Of a stretch of DNA of 64,000 nt, positions 9,863 through 19,281 are shown one piece after another. The DNA is from Gloeocapsopsis crepidinum LEGE 06123 (lineage in GTDB: Bacteria; Cyanobacteriota; Cyanobacteriia; Cyanobacteriales; Chroococcidiopsidaceae). The DNA lies in NCBI RefSeq assembly GCF_015207655.1, contig NZ_JADEWN010000002.1:1-64000 (forward strand), given 5' to 3'. Under the pieces are notes generated by a model. That model searched no databases. It was given only the letters and a program-made list of their open reading frames with translations, and was not told where the DNA came from. The position numbers and the translations under genes were made by a program. Each line of letters starts with the position of its first letter. Position 1 is the first letter of the stretch.

Positions 9863-10034
9863 ATCGACTTGCTCATTTGAATCTGCATGAGTACCGTCGC
9901 ACGCATTTATTTCCTAGCAAATATAATCTAACTATACCCAAACTGACACGTAGAGTTTAACAGTTTTTTTCTCAAAGATTATGAGACTTTTCTTACTTTC
10001 ATAAGCTTTTTTGCTCTCTGAATAGTTTGACAAA

Positions 10035-10057
10035 CAAAAGCAAAATTGTTGCTTTTG
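10035..10057 (-). terminator. perfect 9-bp hairpin downstream of the M23 peptidase gene
   Basis: CAAAAGCAA (10035-10043) and TTGCTTTTG (10049-10057) form a perfect stem with a 5-nt loop, about 80 bp past the stop of the minus-strand LysM/M23 gene. Only a broken T-rich tract follows on the minus strand, so terminator function is possible rather than clear. Confidence 0.4.
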
Positions 10058-10136
10058 CCACATAGCAACAAACAATATCGTTATAGTATAGAGTTATATT
10101 TTCCGTCAAGTAAAAATTGGGTTATTGATATTTAAG

Positions 10137-10991
10137 TTACAACGTAGGTTCTTCTGCAACCCAACCAAGTGATGAGTTATAACGGACTTCAAAATGCAAA
10201 TGAGGCTCCGTAGATGTAGGCTCCCCTGTTATTCCAACAGTTCCCAGCAATTGCCCAGGTTGCACTGTTTGACCTATCGTTACGCTGACTTTTTGTAGGT
10301 GGGCGTAGCGAGTTTGACGTCCTTCTTGGTGATTAATGACGACGAGATTACCATAACTACCTTGTTCTCCGGCAAAAGCTACAGTTCCGGCGCCAACAGC
10401 TTGTACTGATGTTCCGGTGGGTGCTAACAAATCTACCCCACTGTGAAAGAAAACTTGACCTGTATTCGGGTTAATCTGCCAACCATACCCGATTACTACT
10501 GTAGCTTTGGTAGGCAAAGGATACTTTGTAAATTGACTACTTGCACTAGTGCTAGGAGCCTCAGGCGACCAATTGACACCAGGAATAAAAACAAATTGCG
10601 ATACTGGTTGACAACCATTAGCCTCAAACAAAACATCAGCTCGAACTTTGTATTTTGTAGCAATTTGCTGCCAGGATTGGCTGGGTGGAACTTCTACCCG
10701 AATACCATTAAAAGGAGGAACTAGAACTTCACTGCCAACTGTAACTTGTGCTGCGCGCAGTGCAGGGTTCATCCCCAGAAGAGTAGCGGGAATAACATTA
10801 TATCTTTGTGCAATAGATTCCAATGTTTCACCTGGAGCGACTTTATGACGAGTGAGCCGCGATAGCGCTGGTGCAGGACATCCTTGATCTGTGACTAAGT
10901 CATCATTACCAAGTGCAGAATTTACTTGCATGCTCAAGAGCAATAAGCCTAGAGGTAGTGCCGAAAAAAATGTCCAATAGCGTAAAGTCAT
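10137..10991 (-). CDS. secreted LysM and M23 metallopeptidase domain protein
   Basis: Envelope peptidase of 284 aa. A signal peptide (about residues 1-28, basic start then hydrophobic, ending near NSALG) is followed by a LysM peptidoglycan-binding domain (HKVAPGETLESIAQRYNVIP, about 49-68), a second LysM-like segment (SQSWQQIATKYKVR), and an M23/LytM domain (about 170-280). The zinc ligands HSGVDLLAP (HxxxD) and HLHFEV (HxH) are present, so it is probably an active cell-wall endopeptidase or an amidase activator of the NlpD/EnvC kind. It is transcribed alone, away from the HtrA gene. Confidence 0.92.
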   Translation of the reverse strand: MTLRYWTFFSALPLGLLLLSMQVNSALGNDDLVTDQGCPAPALSRLTRHKVAPGETLESIAQRYNVIPATLLGMNPALRAAQVTVGSEVLVPPFNGIRVEVPPSQSWQQIATKYKVRADVLFEANGCQPVSQFVFIPGVNWSPEAPSTSASSQFTKYPLPTKATVVIGYGWQINPNTGQVFFHSGVDLLAPTGTSVQAVGAGTVAFAGEQGSYGNLVVINHQEGRQTRYAHLQKVSVTIGQTVQPGQLLGTVGITGEPTSTEPHLHFEVRYNSSLGWVAEEPTL

Positions 10992-11346
10992 GATATGGCA
11001 GGGGGCAAGGGTCAGAGGTCAGGGTTAGGGTTAGCAAGATTGAGGCAGCGGAAAGTTGCGTGCGGAGGTTTCCTCCGTTGTAGGAATTAACGTTCCGATG
11101 AGCGCAAACTTGTACAAGACAATGGCTCTAAGTATCTTGAGTGTCTTAATCATATGGACGCCATACTAGATGCAAGGTCAATGCGCTGATTGCAGCGTGC
11201 GCTCGTACAGAATAAAGTTGTAGTGCATAGAACTACATTACTTAGTATCTATCATCTTTTTACTAGTTGCCGACAGCTGATCTTGCCTCTCATCTTGACT
11301 AAACTTAGAAGTTAGCATCTACTTGCTGTGTATAGGCGGAAGGAGT
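10992..11346. other. divergent promoter region between the M23 peptidase and HtrA genes
   Basis: About 355 bp shared by two divergently transcribed envelope genes. It contains a G-rich direct-repeat stretch (GGTCAGAGGTCAGGGTTAGGGTTAG, 11011-11035) near the peptidase start. No gene was seen. Promoters for both flanking genes must lie here, but no element is clear enough to place. Confidence 0.4.
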
Positions 11347-12558
11347 ATGAGTTTATCGTTAAAGAGTTTGACCACTGCGCTGATCTTGTTGGCGATTGGA
11401 GGTGGTGCTGGTTGGTGGGGTAGTCAGTATTTCTCAATGTACAATCGTTCGTCAAAAGAGTTAAGTACAGTACCCGTGATTGTGCCACCCTTATCAGAGC
11501 AACTTCTGATGCCTGAAACCCCAACAGGCGCGAGTGGAAACAGCGATCGCAACTTTATCGCCTCAGCAGTAGAAAAAGTAGGACCTGCTGTTGTGCGGAT
11601 TAATGCCACGCGTAAGGTAACTAACCGACTTCCCCAAGCGTTCAATAATCCCTTGTTACGGAGATTTTTTGGCTCAGAGCAGGAAATTCCGGAAGAAAGA
11701 ATAGAACGCGGTACTGGTTCGGGATTTATTCTGAGCCAAGATGGACGCGTGTTAACCAATGCTCATGTGGTTGCGGAAACGAACACAGTGCAAGTGACTC
11801 TCAAAGATGGTCGCAGTTTCGAGGGTAAAGTTGTAGGAACCGATGCGGTCACAGATGTTGCTGTTGTCAAAATTAAAGCTAACAACTTACCAGCAGTCAA
11901 ATTGGGAAATTCGCGGAACTTATCTCCAGGACAATGGGCGATCGCCATTGGCAATCCCTTAGGATTAGATAACACCGTGACTGTTGGTATCATTAGTGCT
12001 ACAGACCGCTCTAGCGCTCAAGTAGGTGTACCTGATAAACGAGTTAACTTTATTCAAACTGACGCAGCAATTAATCCTGGTAACTCTGGGGGTCCGCTAT
12101 TAAACGCCGAGGGTGAAGTGATTGGTGTAAACACTGCGATTCGCTCGGATGCTCAAGGACTAGGTTTTGCCATACCTATTGATACGGCAGCAAGAATTGC
12201 TAACAAGCTTTTTACAAAAGGTAGCGTCGATCATCCTTTTTTGGGAATTCAAATGGTTGACCTTACCCCTGCAACAAAGGAAGATATCAATCAAGAAACG
12301 AGCCTGAATATCCAGCAAGAGCGGGGTGTATTGATTGTGCGCGTCATTAGAAGATCTCCCTCACACCGTGCTGGTTTACGCGAAGGCGATATCATTCAAA
12401 GAATCGATGGTAGACACATTCGCAAAGCATCTGAGGTTCAAGAACGCGTTGAATCTAGTGAGGTTGGTGCTCTACTTAGCATAGAAGTTAACCGTAATGG
12501 CAAAGTTGAAACTTTTCGGGTAGCCCCAGAAGCTTTTCCTGTCGAGGAACTAGGTTAA
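11347..12558 (+). CDS. HtrA/Deg-family serine protease (HhoA/HhoB/HtrA type)
   Basis: The start at 11347 is chosen because GGAAGGAG directly precedes it; the TTG at 11323 only adds an unlikely leader. An N-terminal hydrophobic segment (LTTALILLAIGGGAGWW) directs it to or across a membrane. The trypsin-like domain shows the catalytic histidine in NAHVVAE, aspartate in TDVAVVKI and serine in NPGNSGGPLL. One PDZ domain follows (about residues 290-385, with GLREGDIIQRIDG). It degrades or refolds damaged periplasmic/thylakoid-lumen proteins; cyanobacteria usually have three paralogues and this one is not assigned further. Confidence 0.93.
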   Translation: MSLSLKSLTTALILLAIGGGAGWWGSQYFSMYNRSSKELSTVPVIVPPLSEQLLMPETPTGASGNSDRNFIASAVEKVGPAVVRINATRKVTNRLPQAFNNPLLRRFFGSEQEIPEERIERGTGSGFILSQDGRVLTNAHVVAETNTVQVTLKDGRSFEGKVVGTDAVTDVAVVKIKANNLPAVKLGNSRNLSPGQWAIAIGNPLGLDNTVTVGIISATDRSSAQVGVPDKRVNFIQTDAAINPGNSGGPLLNAEGEVIGVNTAIRSDAQGLGFAIPIDTAARIANKLFTKGSVDHPFLGIQMVDLTPATKEDINQETSLNIQQERGVLIVRVIRRSPSHRAGLREGDIIQRIDGRHIRKASEVQERVESSEVGALLSIEVNRNGKVETFRVAPEAFPVEELG

Positions 12559-12637
12559 GTGTAAGTTAAAGCCACCGCAGTATTTGCCATCACCTAACAA
12601 CAAGCGATTTAAGCTCTACAATTCCTATCTTTGCTGC

Positions 12638-12985
12638 CTACTGTCCTCCTGTGGAATCGCCTGGTAAAGGCACAGAATCAGCTAAATCATCAAGATGCAT
12701 GCGCTGTTCCATTTGGCGGAGGAAATAGCCTGTCATCATTGCCGATGCCAAAAGACCGGCTAGATTGTCCCGATCTGTAGAGATTTTCACGTTAAAATTC
12801 TCAGAAGGAAGCATTCCGACTAGCCCTTGAACATTTTGAGAAATGATTTCTTTAATTTCGGGACTAACAGAACGAGCTACATGAGCTAACATCTCCGGTG
12901 ATTGACGCTGCAGGTAGTTTAGTAGTGGATTTGCTTGCGACTCTTCTTGAGGATCATCACTGAGAAAGTCAGGATCAAATACCAT
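12638..12985 (-). CDS. DUF760 domain protein
   Basis: Small acidic protein of 115 aa conserved in cyanobacteria and chloroplasts. The DUF760 core is visible as NPLLNYLQRQSPEMLAHVAR followed by EIKEIISQNVQGLVGMLPS and a short hydrophobic helix (LAGLLASAMMTGYFLRQME). The family has no established biochemical role; plastid members have been linked to stress and protein turnover. It is convergent with the HtrA gene (80 bp apart) and transcribed alone. Confidence 0.8.
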   Translation of the reverse strand: MVFDPDFLSDDPQEESQANPLLNYLQRQSPEMLAHVARSVSPEIKEIISQNVQGLVGMLPSENFNVKISTDRDNLAGLLASAMMTGYFLRQMEQRMHLDDLADSVPLPGDSTGGQ

Positions 12986-13592
12986 GGGCAGTTCAGTTTA
13001 GCTGTGCTGATTCTAATTTAACTCATTGTAATAGATGGCACCTCTTGCCTTAGAGTAGTTTTGAGCAGGGAGTGATATTACATCGGGTTAGTCAAAAATT
13101 TTGAGTTTTGAATAGTAAGAACTGCTGTAACTTCAGTTCGACAGAAAATAGTTTAACGTATGACACTGCAGCTACACTAGACTCTATCTTGTAACAACTA
13201 GCGATCTTCAGTAGGCAATTAGCTAAGCGCTAACGGCGCTCGATCTAATAATCTTAGTTCAGTCGTTACTTTAGTCGTCAAGCTGTTAATCAAATTCAAA
13301 AGGTGTTCCAGAATTAGGGCATGGCTAAACTCTATCAGAAGATTTAGAGCACCACTCCAGATTGAGCGAAACCATTATTACCCAAGTGCTGCACTACGAA
13401 AGATTTGCTTTTCCAAGGCAGAGAGGATGCACGATATTGTAGATTGGATTATTTGTTAATCGCTACGAGTTCGAGTTGTCAATATTAATACAAAATCAAC
13501 AAGTCTGAAACACATTCTAAACTTGACAGTTTCAATCTTGTCTTGATCCGGCTCAAAATCACTGTAATACTTGCTAATACTACATTCTATTG
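12986..13592. other. 607-bp gene-free region with a short dispersed repeat
   Basis: No reading frame on either strand has the codon character of the neighbours, and no RNA gene signature was recognised. It includes TTTTGAGTTTTGAAT (13099-13113), part of a short repeat also found at 17257-17273 and, inverted, at 44110-44126. It may be remnant DNA around the isolated GMC oxidoreductase gene. Confidence 0.4.
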
Positions 13593-15110
13593 CTAAATTT
13601 GTAAGATTTTCGAGGTCTGGAGCAGATGTTGACCGAGGCGGCGCGCAAGTGCCAAGATTGTGAAGGTAGGTGAGTAAGACGGACCCGTCGGAAACACTGC
13701 CGAACTAGCCACATAGAGATTATCGGTACCGAACACTCGACAATCTGTGTCAACGACACCCTCTTCAGGGCGACTGGCCATACGAGTGGTACCCATTTGA
13801 TGGGCTGCGTCGGTCATAGTCTCCAATCTCGGCGGATCGTCTCCGAAGTCAAAGGTTCCAAGCCCAACTTCCGCAAATCGTTGCGTCAAAAGTTGCAGCG
13901 TTTTCGCCATCGAACGCTGATCCTGGTCGGTGAAGCACCAATCGACCTCCAGCTTTCGTTGACCTAATGGGTCGCATTCCGTTCCCAGCTTAATGCGACT
14001 GCTCTGATGGGGAACCTGCTCGGTCACGAACTTGACTCGGTAGGTGGCAACAGATCCATTACCGTCTCGGCAAGCAGGACGGAACCGCAAAGTTCGCCAC
14101 AGGCGATCTCTTGACTTCTCATAGATTGGTTTCAGGTACAAGACATGCTCAAGCAGCTCTTGCTCTCGCTGGGTTGCGTCGTCAAGCGCAAAGCATATAC
14201 AGAAACGTGGTTTTGGGGCGTATTGCAGCTCGTGGGCATATTGTCGAGTTAAAGAACCTGGCTGTAGTGTTCCGGTATGGTGCTTGGGATGGTCAGTATA
14301 AAAGCGACCAACGAGGTCATGTGCATTGCCGATTCCACTAGGGATTTGACGGTTTGAGGCTAGTAGGAGACGTGCGGCTTCAAACGCCCCAGTTGCAATG
14401 ATGATTACGTCACCTTCGACAATGAGTTCTCGACCTTCGAGTGAGCGGCAAACGACTGCGGTCACGCGTTGACAGGAATCGTTGAGTCTTAATTCCGTTG
14501 CAGTCGCGCCCAATACGACGTGCAAGTTTTTTGAGCGGCGCATCTCGTCACCAAAGCGGATCGCCGTGCGCGTGGGGGTCTGCTCCCAATAGAAGCTGCT
14601 CATTTTCAAACCACCTGCGGCAAGCTTGGCTCGAAGTTCCATAATTTCGGGTCGTACAGCTTCTGCTTCTAAATCACCGAAGCCGTAATCTTTTGCCGCC
14701 GAACGGTAGTGTTCCAAGAGATCAGCGAAGTGTATTGGCCAGCCACTATTGGCAACCCAGGGTCTACCCTCAAAATCTAAGGGCTGCAAGTATTTCCACT
14801 TACCTGTCCAGACGTTACTCGTGCCACCAAACTGACGCACGCGACTGACTCCACGTAGCTCAGGTGGCAAGTATCGATGGTAGTAAGAGTCTGGATCCAG
14901 TTCGCGATGGCGTTTACCAAGAAAAATGACATCATTCAATGCCTGGATCGATGGATCGAATTGCTCGCGCCCGCTTTCCACGAGGATCACCTCTCGACCG
15001 TGACGCGCAAGGTACGTTGCTACTTCGGCACCCGCGATCCCAGAGCCGAGTACAACCACCTGTCCCTGCAGCTTCGTTTGCTCGCCCATCTCGACAATAT
15101 CGGTAATCAT
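13593..15110 (-). CDS. GMC-family FAD-dependent oxidoreductase
   Basis: Flavoprotein of 505 aa. An FAD-binding GxGxxG motif (VVLGSGIAGAEVATYLARHG, about residues 20-39) is followed by a GGTSNVWTGKW segment (about 95-105) typical of the glucose-methanol-choline superfamily. The C-terminal GMC domain shows DAAHQMGTTRM and SSAVFPTGPSYSPTFTILAL, with the active-site histidine expected in the former. It oxidises an unidentified alcohol or sugar. The start at 15110 has a strong GGTGGAGG ribosome site. It has long non-coding flanks on both sides, looks more GC-rich than its neighbours, and no GCGATCGC site was noticed in it, so it may have been acquired by transfer (inference). Confidence 0.85.
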   Translation of the reverse strand: MITDIVEMGEQTKLQGQVVVLGSGIAGAEVATYLARHGREVILVESGREQFDPSIQALNDVIFLGKRHRELDPDSYYHRYLPPELRGVSRVRQFGGTSNVWTGKWKYLQPLDFEGRPWVANSGWPIHFADLLEHYRSAAKDYGFGDLEAEAVRPEIMELRAKLAAGGLKMSSFYWEQTPTRTAIRFGDEMRRSKNLHVVLGATATELRLNDSCQRVTAVVCRSLEGRELIVEGDVIIIATGAFEAARLLLASNRQIPSGIGNAHDLVGRFYTDHPKHHTGTLQPGSLTRQYAHELQYAPKPRFCICFALDDATQREQELLEHVLYLKPIYEKSRDRLWRTLRFRPACRDGNGSVATYRVKFVTEQVPHQSSRIKLGTECDPLGQRKLEVDWCFTDQDQRSMAKTLQLLTQRFAEVGLGTFDFGDDPPRLETMTDAAHQMGTTRMASRPEEGVVDTDCRVFGTDNLYVASSAVFPTGPSYSPTFTILALARRLGQHLLQTSKILQI

Positions 15111-15408
15111 ATGACCTCCACCTAATCTATAAAGTGTTCAATAGAATTTGTTCGTACACATCCTAGTTAAGAGTATTAAACGGAATCTTTATGTATATCT
15201 GCATAGTATAAGTTGGAGACAGCATTCCAAAAAGCGGTTGTGTTGCGTCCGCTGGTACCTCAGTCGTCAAGTAGTTGCTACCGGAATAGGAATCAGTAGC
15301 AAGCGGTTATATTTGACGAGTTTACGTTATTTAACCTGATTATTAAGGGAGAATAAAACTTTGTTGGTGAATTCATGATAAATGTCTGAATCACCTTCCA
15401 AATTCAGT
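15111..15408. other. gene-free spacer between the GMC oxidoreductase and scpB
   Basis: About 298 bp. A short frame in the forward direction is basic and lacks a ribosome site, so it is not accepted. Part of it must carry the promoter of the minus-strand GMC gene. Confidence 0.35.
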
Positions 15409-15939
15409 TTAATTTACTTGCTCTTCTTGCACGTCCGCTTCCTGCTCATTATCGCTGTTACTGAGTAGTTGAGGAAGTTGCTCTAATTGAAAATACTGAT
15501 AAAACTTATCAGTCACATCCAGCAAGAATGAGCGACTGTCTAATGGACGGCGTTTACGGACAAAGCCCTGTTCTACAAGTTCTTGGACGTGTTGATATGC
15601 TCCAGAACCACGGAGGTTGACAAGTTCAGTTTGTGTCATTGGACTACGCAGGGCGATCGCCGCTAAAGTTCGTAAAGCCCCTACCCCAAGTTCTACCGGA
15701 ATAAGTGTTTGCACTAATTCTTGAAAATTTGACTTGAGTTGTAGGCTATAAGTACCTGATACAGTTTCTACGACTTCTAAAGCGCTATTGCGATGTGCAT
15801 AGTCATCAATGAGTTCAATCAGTCCTTCCTCAAGAGTGTGGCGATCGCATCCTGCATATTCTGCCAGTTGGGCGATCGATAGTGGCTGACCTTTGAGATA
15901 CAAAATCGCTTCAATCTTGTTGGATAAACGTAATTCCAT
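15409..15939 (-). CDS. scpB: segregation and condensation protein B
   Basis: ScpB forms a kleisin complex with ScpA and SMC that compacts and separates chromosomes. The 176-aa protein has the tandem winged-helix layout: an N-terminal wing (NKIEAILYLKGQPLSIAQLA, about residues 6-25) and a second one containing the conserved ALRTLAAIALRSPMTQTELV and GSGAYQHVQELVEQGFV, ending in a poorly conserved acidic tail. It lies 33 bp downstream of the cyclophilin gene on the same strand, so the two may be co-transcribed. scpA is not in the window. Confidence 0.93.
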   Translation of the reverse strand: MELRLSNKIEAILYLKGQPLSIAQLAEYAGCDRHTLEEGLIELIDDYAHRNSALEVVETVSGTYSLQLKSNFQELVQTLIPVELGVGALRTLAAIALRSPMTQTELVNLRGSGAYQHVQELVEQGFVRKRRPLDSRSFLLDVTDKFYQYFQLEQLPQLLSNSDNEQEADVQEEQVN

Positions 15940-15972
15940 TAACCAGGGGTGAGGGTTTAGCCAATAGAAGGT

Positions 15973-17094
15973 TTATTGCGGTTGAACTAAATGTTCTACA
16001 CCGCTAACGACTTTGGCAGAAACAATTTTATCTCCTTCTTTAAGCTGTTCTAGCACTTCTTTTCCTTCCATTAAGTAACCAAACACAGCATAACGACCGT
16101 CTAATAGATTACGACCTGCTGGAGTCAGTTCAGGCTCAAATAAAAAGAAGAAAAATTGCGAAGAACCTCCATTATTATCAAATTCTGGACGCGCCATCGC
16201 AACTGCACCATAGGCTGAAAAGGGTAGTACTGGTTCTTCACGATAGCGACCAGCTTGCTCTAATGTAATGCCATAGGTAGGAACAGGATCGCCTTTCACA
16301 AGCACTTCCAAAGGAATACTACGATATTTTCCCGTACCTGGATCAATAAATCCTTGCTCTGGACCAGGTGGATCGCCGGTTTGTAGTACATACGAGTCTT
16401 CTGCCCGAATAAACTCTAAACCGTTATAAAAGCCTCGTTCTACCAAATCGACAAAGTTTCCTGCGGTGACAGGAGCGCTATAGCCGTCTACAACAATAGT
16501 TAAATTGCCTTTATTAGTTTCCATCTCCACTGTGGCACGACCTTTCAGCTGGGGTAAATTACTATACTCATCTGGAACGTCATAGGGAAATCCTTGCACC
16601 ATCAACTCTTCAAGAGTACTGACCAAATTGAGAACTTTAGCCCGCCCTATCCAAATTTGCTCTTTATCCTTTGACTCAGTGGCTTGTCGCAAATCGTTGA
16701 TACCAGCTTGCAGCTCATCGATGAGGGCTTCTGCTTGTGGCTGTTGCTCATCGGGAATGCTTTTGAGTAGTTCATCTTTCTGTGAGTTAACGATGCGAGA
16801 AGCTTGAGAAACGTCTTTGGAAATAGCGCCCCAGCGTCGATTTGCTCGTAGTTGAGTAGCAATGTCTTCTAAGTCGGCTTGCAAATCCCGAACAGCTTGA
16901 TTATCAATCGGAAGCGAGTAACGCAGTAAAGCTTTACCATCAGTAATGGCATTTCCAGCTGGCAACGCCGCATTGCTGGGGGAAGTCCACCAGACAACAC
17001 TTGTTCCAAAAAACATCGCGACCAGCAATAGTACGGTGAGAATTTTTTTCCACCAGCAGTTCAAATTTGTCATGAGATAGCTCAAATGCGGCAT
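15973..17094 (-). CDS. thylakoid-lumen-type cyclophilin peptidylprolyl isomerase (CYP38/TLP40-like)
   Basis: A hydrophobic signal segment (about residues 15-42, LTVLLLVAMFFGTSVVWW, cleavage near SNAALP) precedes a helical bundle of about 110 residues (LQADLEDIATQLRANRRWG onward). A C-terminal cyclophilin domain follows (about 185-373, with GNFVDLVERGFYNGLEFIR and NNGGSSQFFFFLFEPELTP). This arrangement matches plant CYP38/TLP40, which helps assemble photosystem II in the thylakoid lumen. Key cyclophilin active-site residues are only partly conserved, as in CYP38. Start may be the second methionine at 17073. It precedes scpB by 33 bp. Confidence 0.88.
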   Translation of the reverse strand: MPHLSYLMTNLNCWWKKILTVLLLVAMFFGTSVVWWTSPSNAALPAGNAITDGKALLRYSLPIDNQAVRDLQADLEDIATQLRANRRWGAISKDVSQASRIVNSQKDELLKSIPDEQQPQAEALIDELQAGINDLRQATESKDKEQIWIGRAKVLNLVSTLEELMVQGFPYDVPDEYSNLPQLKGRATVEMETNKGNLTIVVDGYSAPVTAGNFVDLVERGFYNGLEFIRAEDSYVLQTGDPPGPEQGFIDPGTGKYRSIPLEVLVKGDPVPTYGITLEQAGRYREEPVLPFSAYGAVAMARPEFDNNGGSSQFFFFLFEPELTPAGRNLLDGRYAVFGYLMEGKEVLEQLKEGDKIVSAKVVSGVEHLVQPQ

Positions 17095-17471
17095 GGGTAT
17101 AAGTTAGGCAATTAGGCTATTAAGGATGCGTTACAACCTTTCACCCATTGCTTGTCTGCCTGATAGTTGCAATTGACTGGGTATCAACTCATTCATAATC
17201 TTGCCATAGTGTAGTTCACTTCAGAATTCAAATTTTATAAAAGGGGCGAGTGATTAGTTTTGAGTTTTGAATTGTTCGCAAACAAAGGTGCCGGAGGCAT
17301 TTATTAAAAAAACTTTCATAGCTCAAAACTCTCTTAAACTCACCCCTCACCCCTCACCCCTCACCTCCCAGCTTTATTTTCCTCCATACTTTATTTAACC
17401 CCTTCTACTGCACCACGTTGTAGAGGTACAATGAAATGCCGATTGTCTTGCGCAAATATACACATTGCTTC
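17095..17471. other. divergent promoter region of the cyclophilin and efp genes, with repeats
   Basis: About 377 bp between divergent genes. It contains GTTTTGAGTTTTGAATT (17257-17273), an exact inverted match to 44110-44126, and three tandem copies of the heptamer CACCCCT. No gene was seen. Confidence 0.5.
17341..17365. repeat. short tandem repeat, heptamer CACCCCT x3 plus partial
   Basis: Three perfect head-to-tail copies of CACCCCT and a partial fourth, about 107 bp upstream of the efp start codon. Heptamer tandem repeats of this kind are common between genes in cyanobacteria and are usually thought to arise by replication slippage. Confidence 0.85.
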
Positions 17472-18029
17472 ATGATTTCTAGTAATGATTTTCGACCTGG
17501 TGTCACGATTGTGTTAGATGGGTCTGTTTGGCGAGTAGTAGAATTTCTTCACGTCAAACCAGGAAAAGGATCTGCCTTTGTCCGAACCAAGCTAAAGAAT
17601 GTTCAAAGTGGCAGCGTTGTAGAGCGAACCTTCCGTGCTGGGGAAACAGTACCTCAAGCCAATTTAGAAAAAAGCACGATGCAGCATACCTATAAAGACG
17701 GTGATGAATTCGTTTTTATGGATATGGAAACATATGAAGAAAGCAGATTAAGTGCTAATCAAATTGGCGATCGCGTCAAGTACATAAAAGATGGAATGGA
17801 AGTCAATGTTGTTCGTTGGGGCGATCAGGTACTTGAAGTAGAATTACCTAATTCTGTCACTTTAGAAATTGTGCAAACTGATCCAGGAGTACGGGGAGAC
17901 ACTGCTACTGGCGGTACTAAACCAGCAACATTAGAAACGGGTGCAACGGTGATGGTGCCTTTGTTTATCTCTCAAGGCGAACGCATCCGAATTGATACGC
18001 GTAACGATACTTATTTAGGTCGGGAATAA
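17472..18029 (+). CDS. efp: elongation factor P
   Basis: EF-P binds ribosomes stalled on polyproline and restores peptide-bond formation. The start at 17472 gives 185 aa beginning [17 protein letters not shown], the usual cyanobacterial N-terminus; the ATG at 17436 would add 12 atypical residues. Three beta-barrel domains fit, with the [17 protein letters not shown] loop whose tip lysine/arginine contacts the P-site tRNA, and the C-terminal signature [18 protein letters not shown]. It is followed 65 bp later by accB on the same strand, an arrangement found in many cyanobacteria and Firmicutes. Confidence 0.96.
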   Translation: MISSNDFRPGVTIVLDGSVWRVVEFLHVKPGKGSAFVRTKLKNVQSGSVVERTFRAGETVPQANLEKSTMQHTYKDGDEFVFMDMETYEESRLSANQIGDRVKYIKDGMEVNVVRWGDQVLEVELPNSVTLEIVQTDPGVRGDTATGGTKPATLETGATVMVPLFISQGERIRIDTRNDTYLGRE

Positions 18030-18033
18030 ACAA

Positions 18034-18053
18034 CGAGCAACACGTACTGCTCG
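18034..18053 (+). other. small hairpin between efp and accB
   Basis: CGAGCA (18034-18039) and TGCTCG (18048-18053) form a 6-bp stem with an 8-nt loop just after the efp stop. There is no T tract, so it is more likely an mRNA-processing or stability element than a terminator. Confidence 0.35.
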
Positions 18054-18094
18054 CAGCGAATAGCTTAAAGCTCGTAAATGGGGTCAGATACACT

Positions 18095-18637
18095 GTGCCA
18101 CTTGATTTTAATGAACTCCGGCAACTTCTGCTAACAATTGCTCAAACAGATATTGCGGAACTAACTCTCAAAAGCGACGATTTTGAACTAACGGTACGTA
18201 AGGCTGTTGGTATGAGCAATGCATCACTGCTTGGTGCAATGCCAAGTGGCGTAGTAGGTTTAGAATCAACGCCGACTACGCCGCCAACATCTACCACGGC
18301 AGTAAATGGATTAGATACTCCATCACGAGGGGCAGAAACTACCTCAAGTGGATTTGTGGCTGGACAAGCTTCTACACCTGCAGCAAAGGATCAGAAATTA
18401 GTTGAGGTGGTTTCTCCAATGGTGGGAACATTTTATCGTGCTCCTGCTCCTGGTGAACCTTCATTTGTGGAAGTTGGCGATCGCGTTAGAAGTGGTCAAA
18501 CTGTCTGCATTATTGAGGCAATGAAGCTTATGAATGAAATTGAAACTGAAGTCTCTGGACAAGTAGTAGAAATCTTAGTGCAAAATGGCGAGCCGGTTGA
18601 ATATGGACAGCCTTTACTGCGTCTCAACCCAGATTAA
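18095..18637 (+). CDS. accB: acetyl-CoA carboxylase biotin carboxyl carrier protein
   Basis: BCCP carries the carboxyl group between the biotin carboxylase and carboxyltransferase subunits in the first step of fatty-acid synthesis. The 180-aa protein starts at a GTG with the family N-terminus PLDFNELRQLLLTIAQTDIAE. It has an Ala/Thr/Pro-rich flexible linker (about residues 60-105) and ends in the biotinyl domain, with the modified lysine in EAMKLMNEIE (about residue 146). Position after efp fits the conserved efp-accB pair; accC is not in the window. Confidence 0.96.
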   Translation: MPLDFNELRQLLLTIAQTDIAELTLKSDDFELTVRKAVGMSNASLLGAMPSGVVGLESTPTTPPTSTTAVNGLDTPSRGAETTSSGFVAGQASTPAAKDQKLVEVVSPMVGTFYRAPAPGEPSFVEVGDRVRSGQTVCIIEAMKLMNEIETEVSGQVVEILVQNGEPVEYGQPLLRLNPD

Positions 18638-18703
18638 TTGCACGCTCTATTGCTAATTGAGTGATTATTGCTAAAATTTAGCAGTTCCTTCAGGTTAATT
18701 TTG

Positions 18704-19051
18704 ATGAAGTCAGCGAAGCCTGTGCCGCCAGAAGTTGTGCAACAAGTAGCTGATTACTTCAGCCTTCTCAGTGAACCGATGCGCCTGCGTCTACTGCATT
18801 TGCTGAGTGACGGTGAAAAATGCGTGCAAGAATTGGTAGAAGCAACACAAACAAGTCAAGCCAATGTTTCTAAACATTTAAAAATTATGTGGCAAGCTGG
18901 AATCCTCAGCCGCCGTAGTTGTGGAACCTCTGCTTATTACCGAGTAGAAGACGATACAATCTTTGAATTGTGCAATGTAGTATACAATCGCCTTGCCACT
19001 CGCATTCAACAACAAGCTAATTCATTTCAAGTGTTAAACCGCAATCGGTAG
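18704..19051 (+). CDS. ArsR/SmtB-family winged-helix regulator
   Basis: Transcriptional regulator of 115 aa when started at 18704 (MKSAKPVPPEV), which fits the family better than the upstream TTG at 18668. The helix-turn-helix reads ELVEATQTSQANVSKHLKIM, followed by the wing GILSRRSCGTSAYYRVED. The usual ELCVCDL metal site on helix 3 is absent (KCVQELVE, one cysteine only), so this may sense redox state or another ligand rather than zinc or arsenic. The target is unknown; it lies 66 bp after accB and could be co-transcribed. Confidence 0.88.
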   Translation: MKSAKPVPPEVVQQVADYFSLLSEPMRLRLLHLLSDGEKCVQELVEATQTSQANVSKHLKIMWQAGILSRRSCGTSAYYRVEDDTIFELCNVVYNRLATRIQQQANSFQVLNRNR

Positions 19052-19281
19052 TAGTTGGCAATAGAACAATTATTTGCCAGATGTACTAAGTATTTCTTTG
19101 AAAATCTTTACAAATTAAGCTTTCGCATTGAAAAGCCTCATGCTAGTTCGCAATAGTTGAGGGAGTTAGTCACCTGATTAGTATTATAAATTTAAATTTA
19201 GATGTGGGGTAGCCATCTTGCCTGCCCACGCTTGCTAGCAGCTATCCCAGAATTAATTCAGTTGACTTACTTGAGTGTAAT

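Noticed and set aside
15148..15339. 63-aa plus-strand frame between the GMC gene and scpB
   Set aside because: No ribosome site, skewed basic composition and no recognisable family; it lies in the promoter region of a minus-strand gene.
17341..17365. Possible CRISPR repeats
   Set aside because: The units are 7 bp, contiguous and without spacers; this is a simple tandem repeat.
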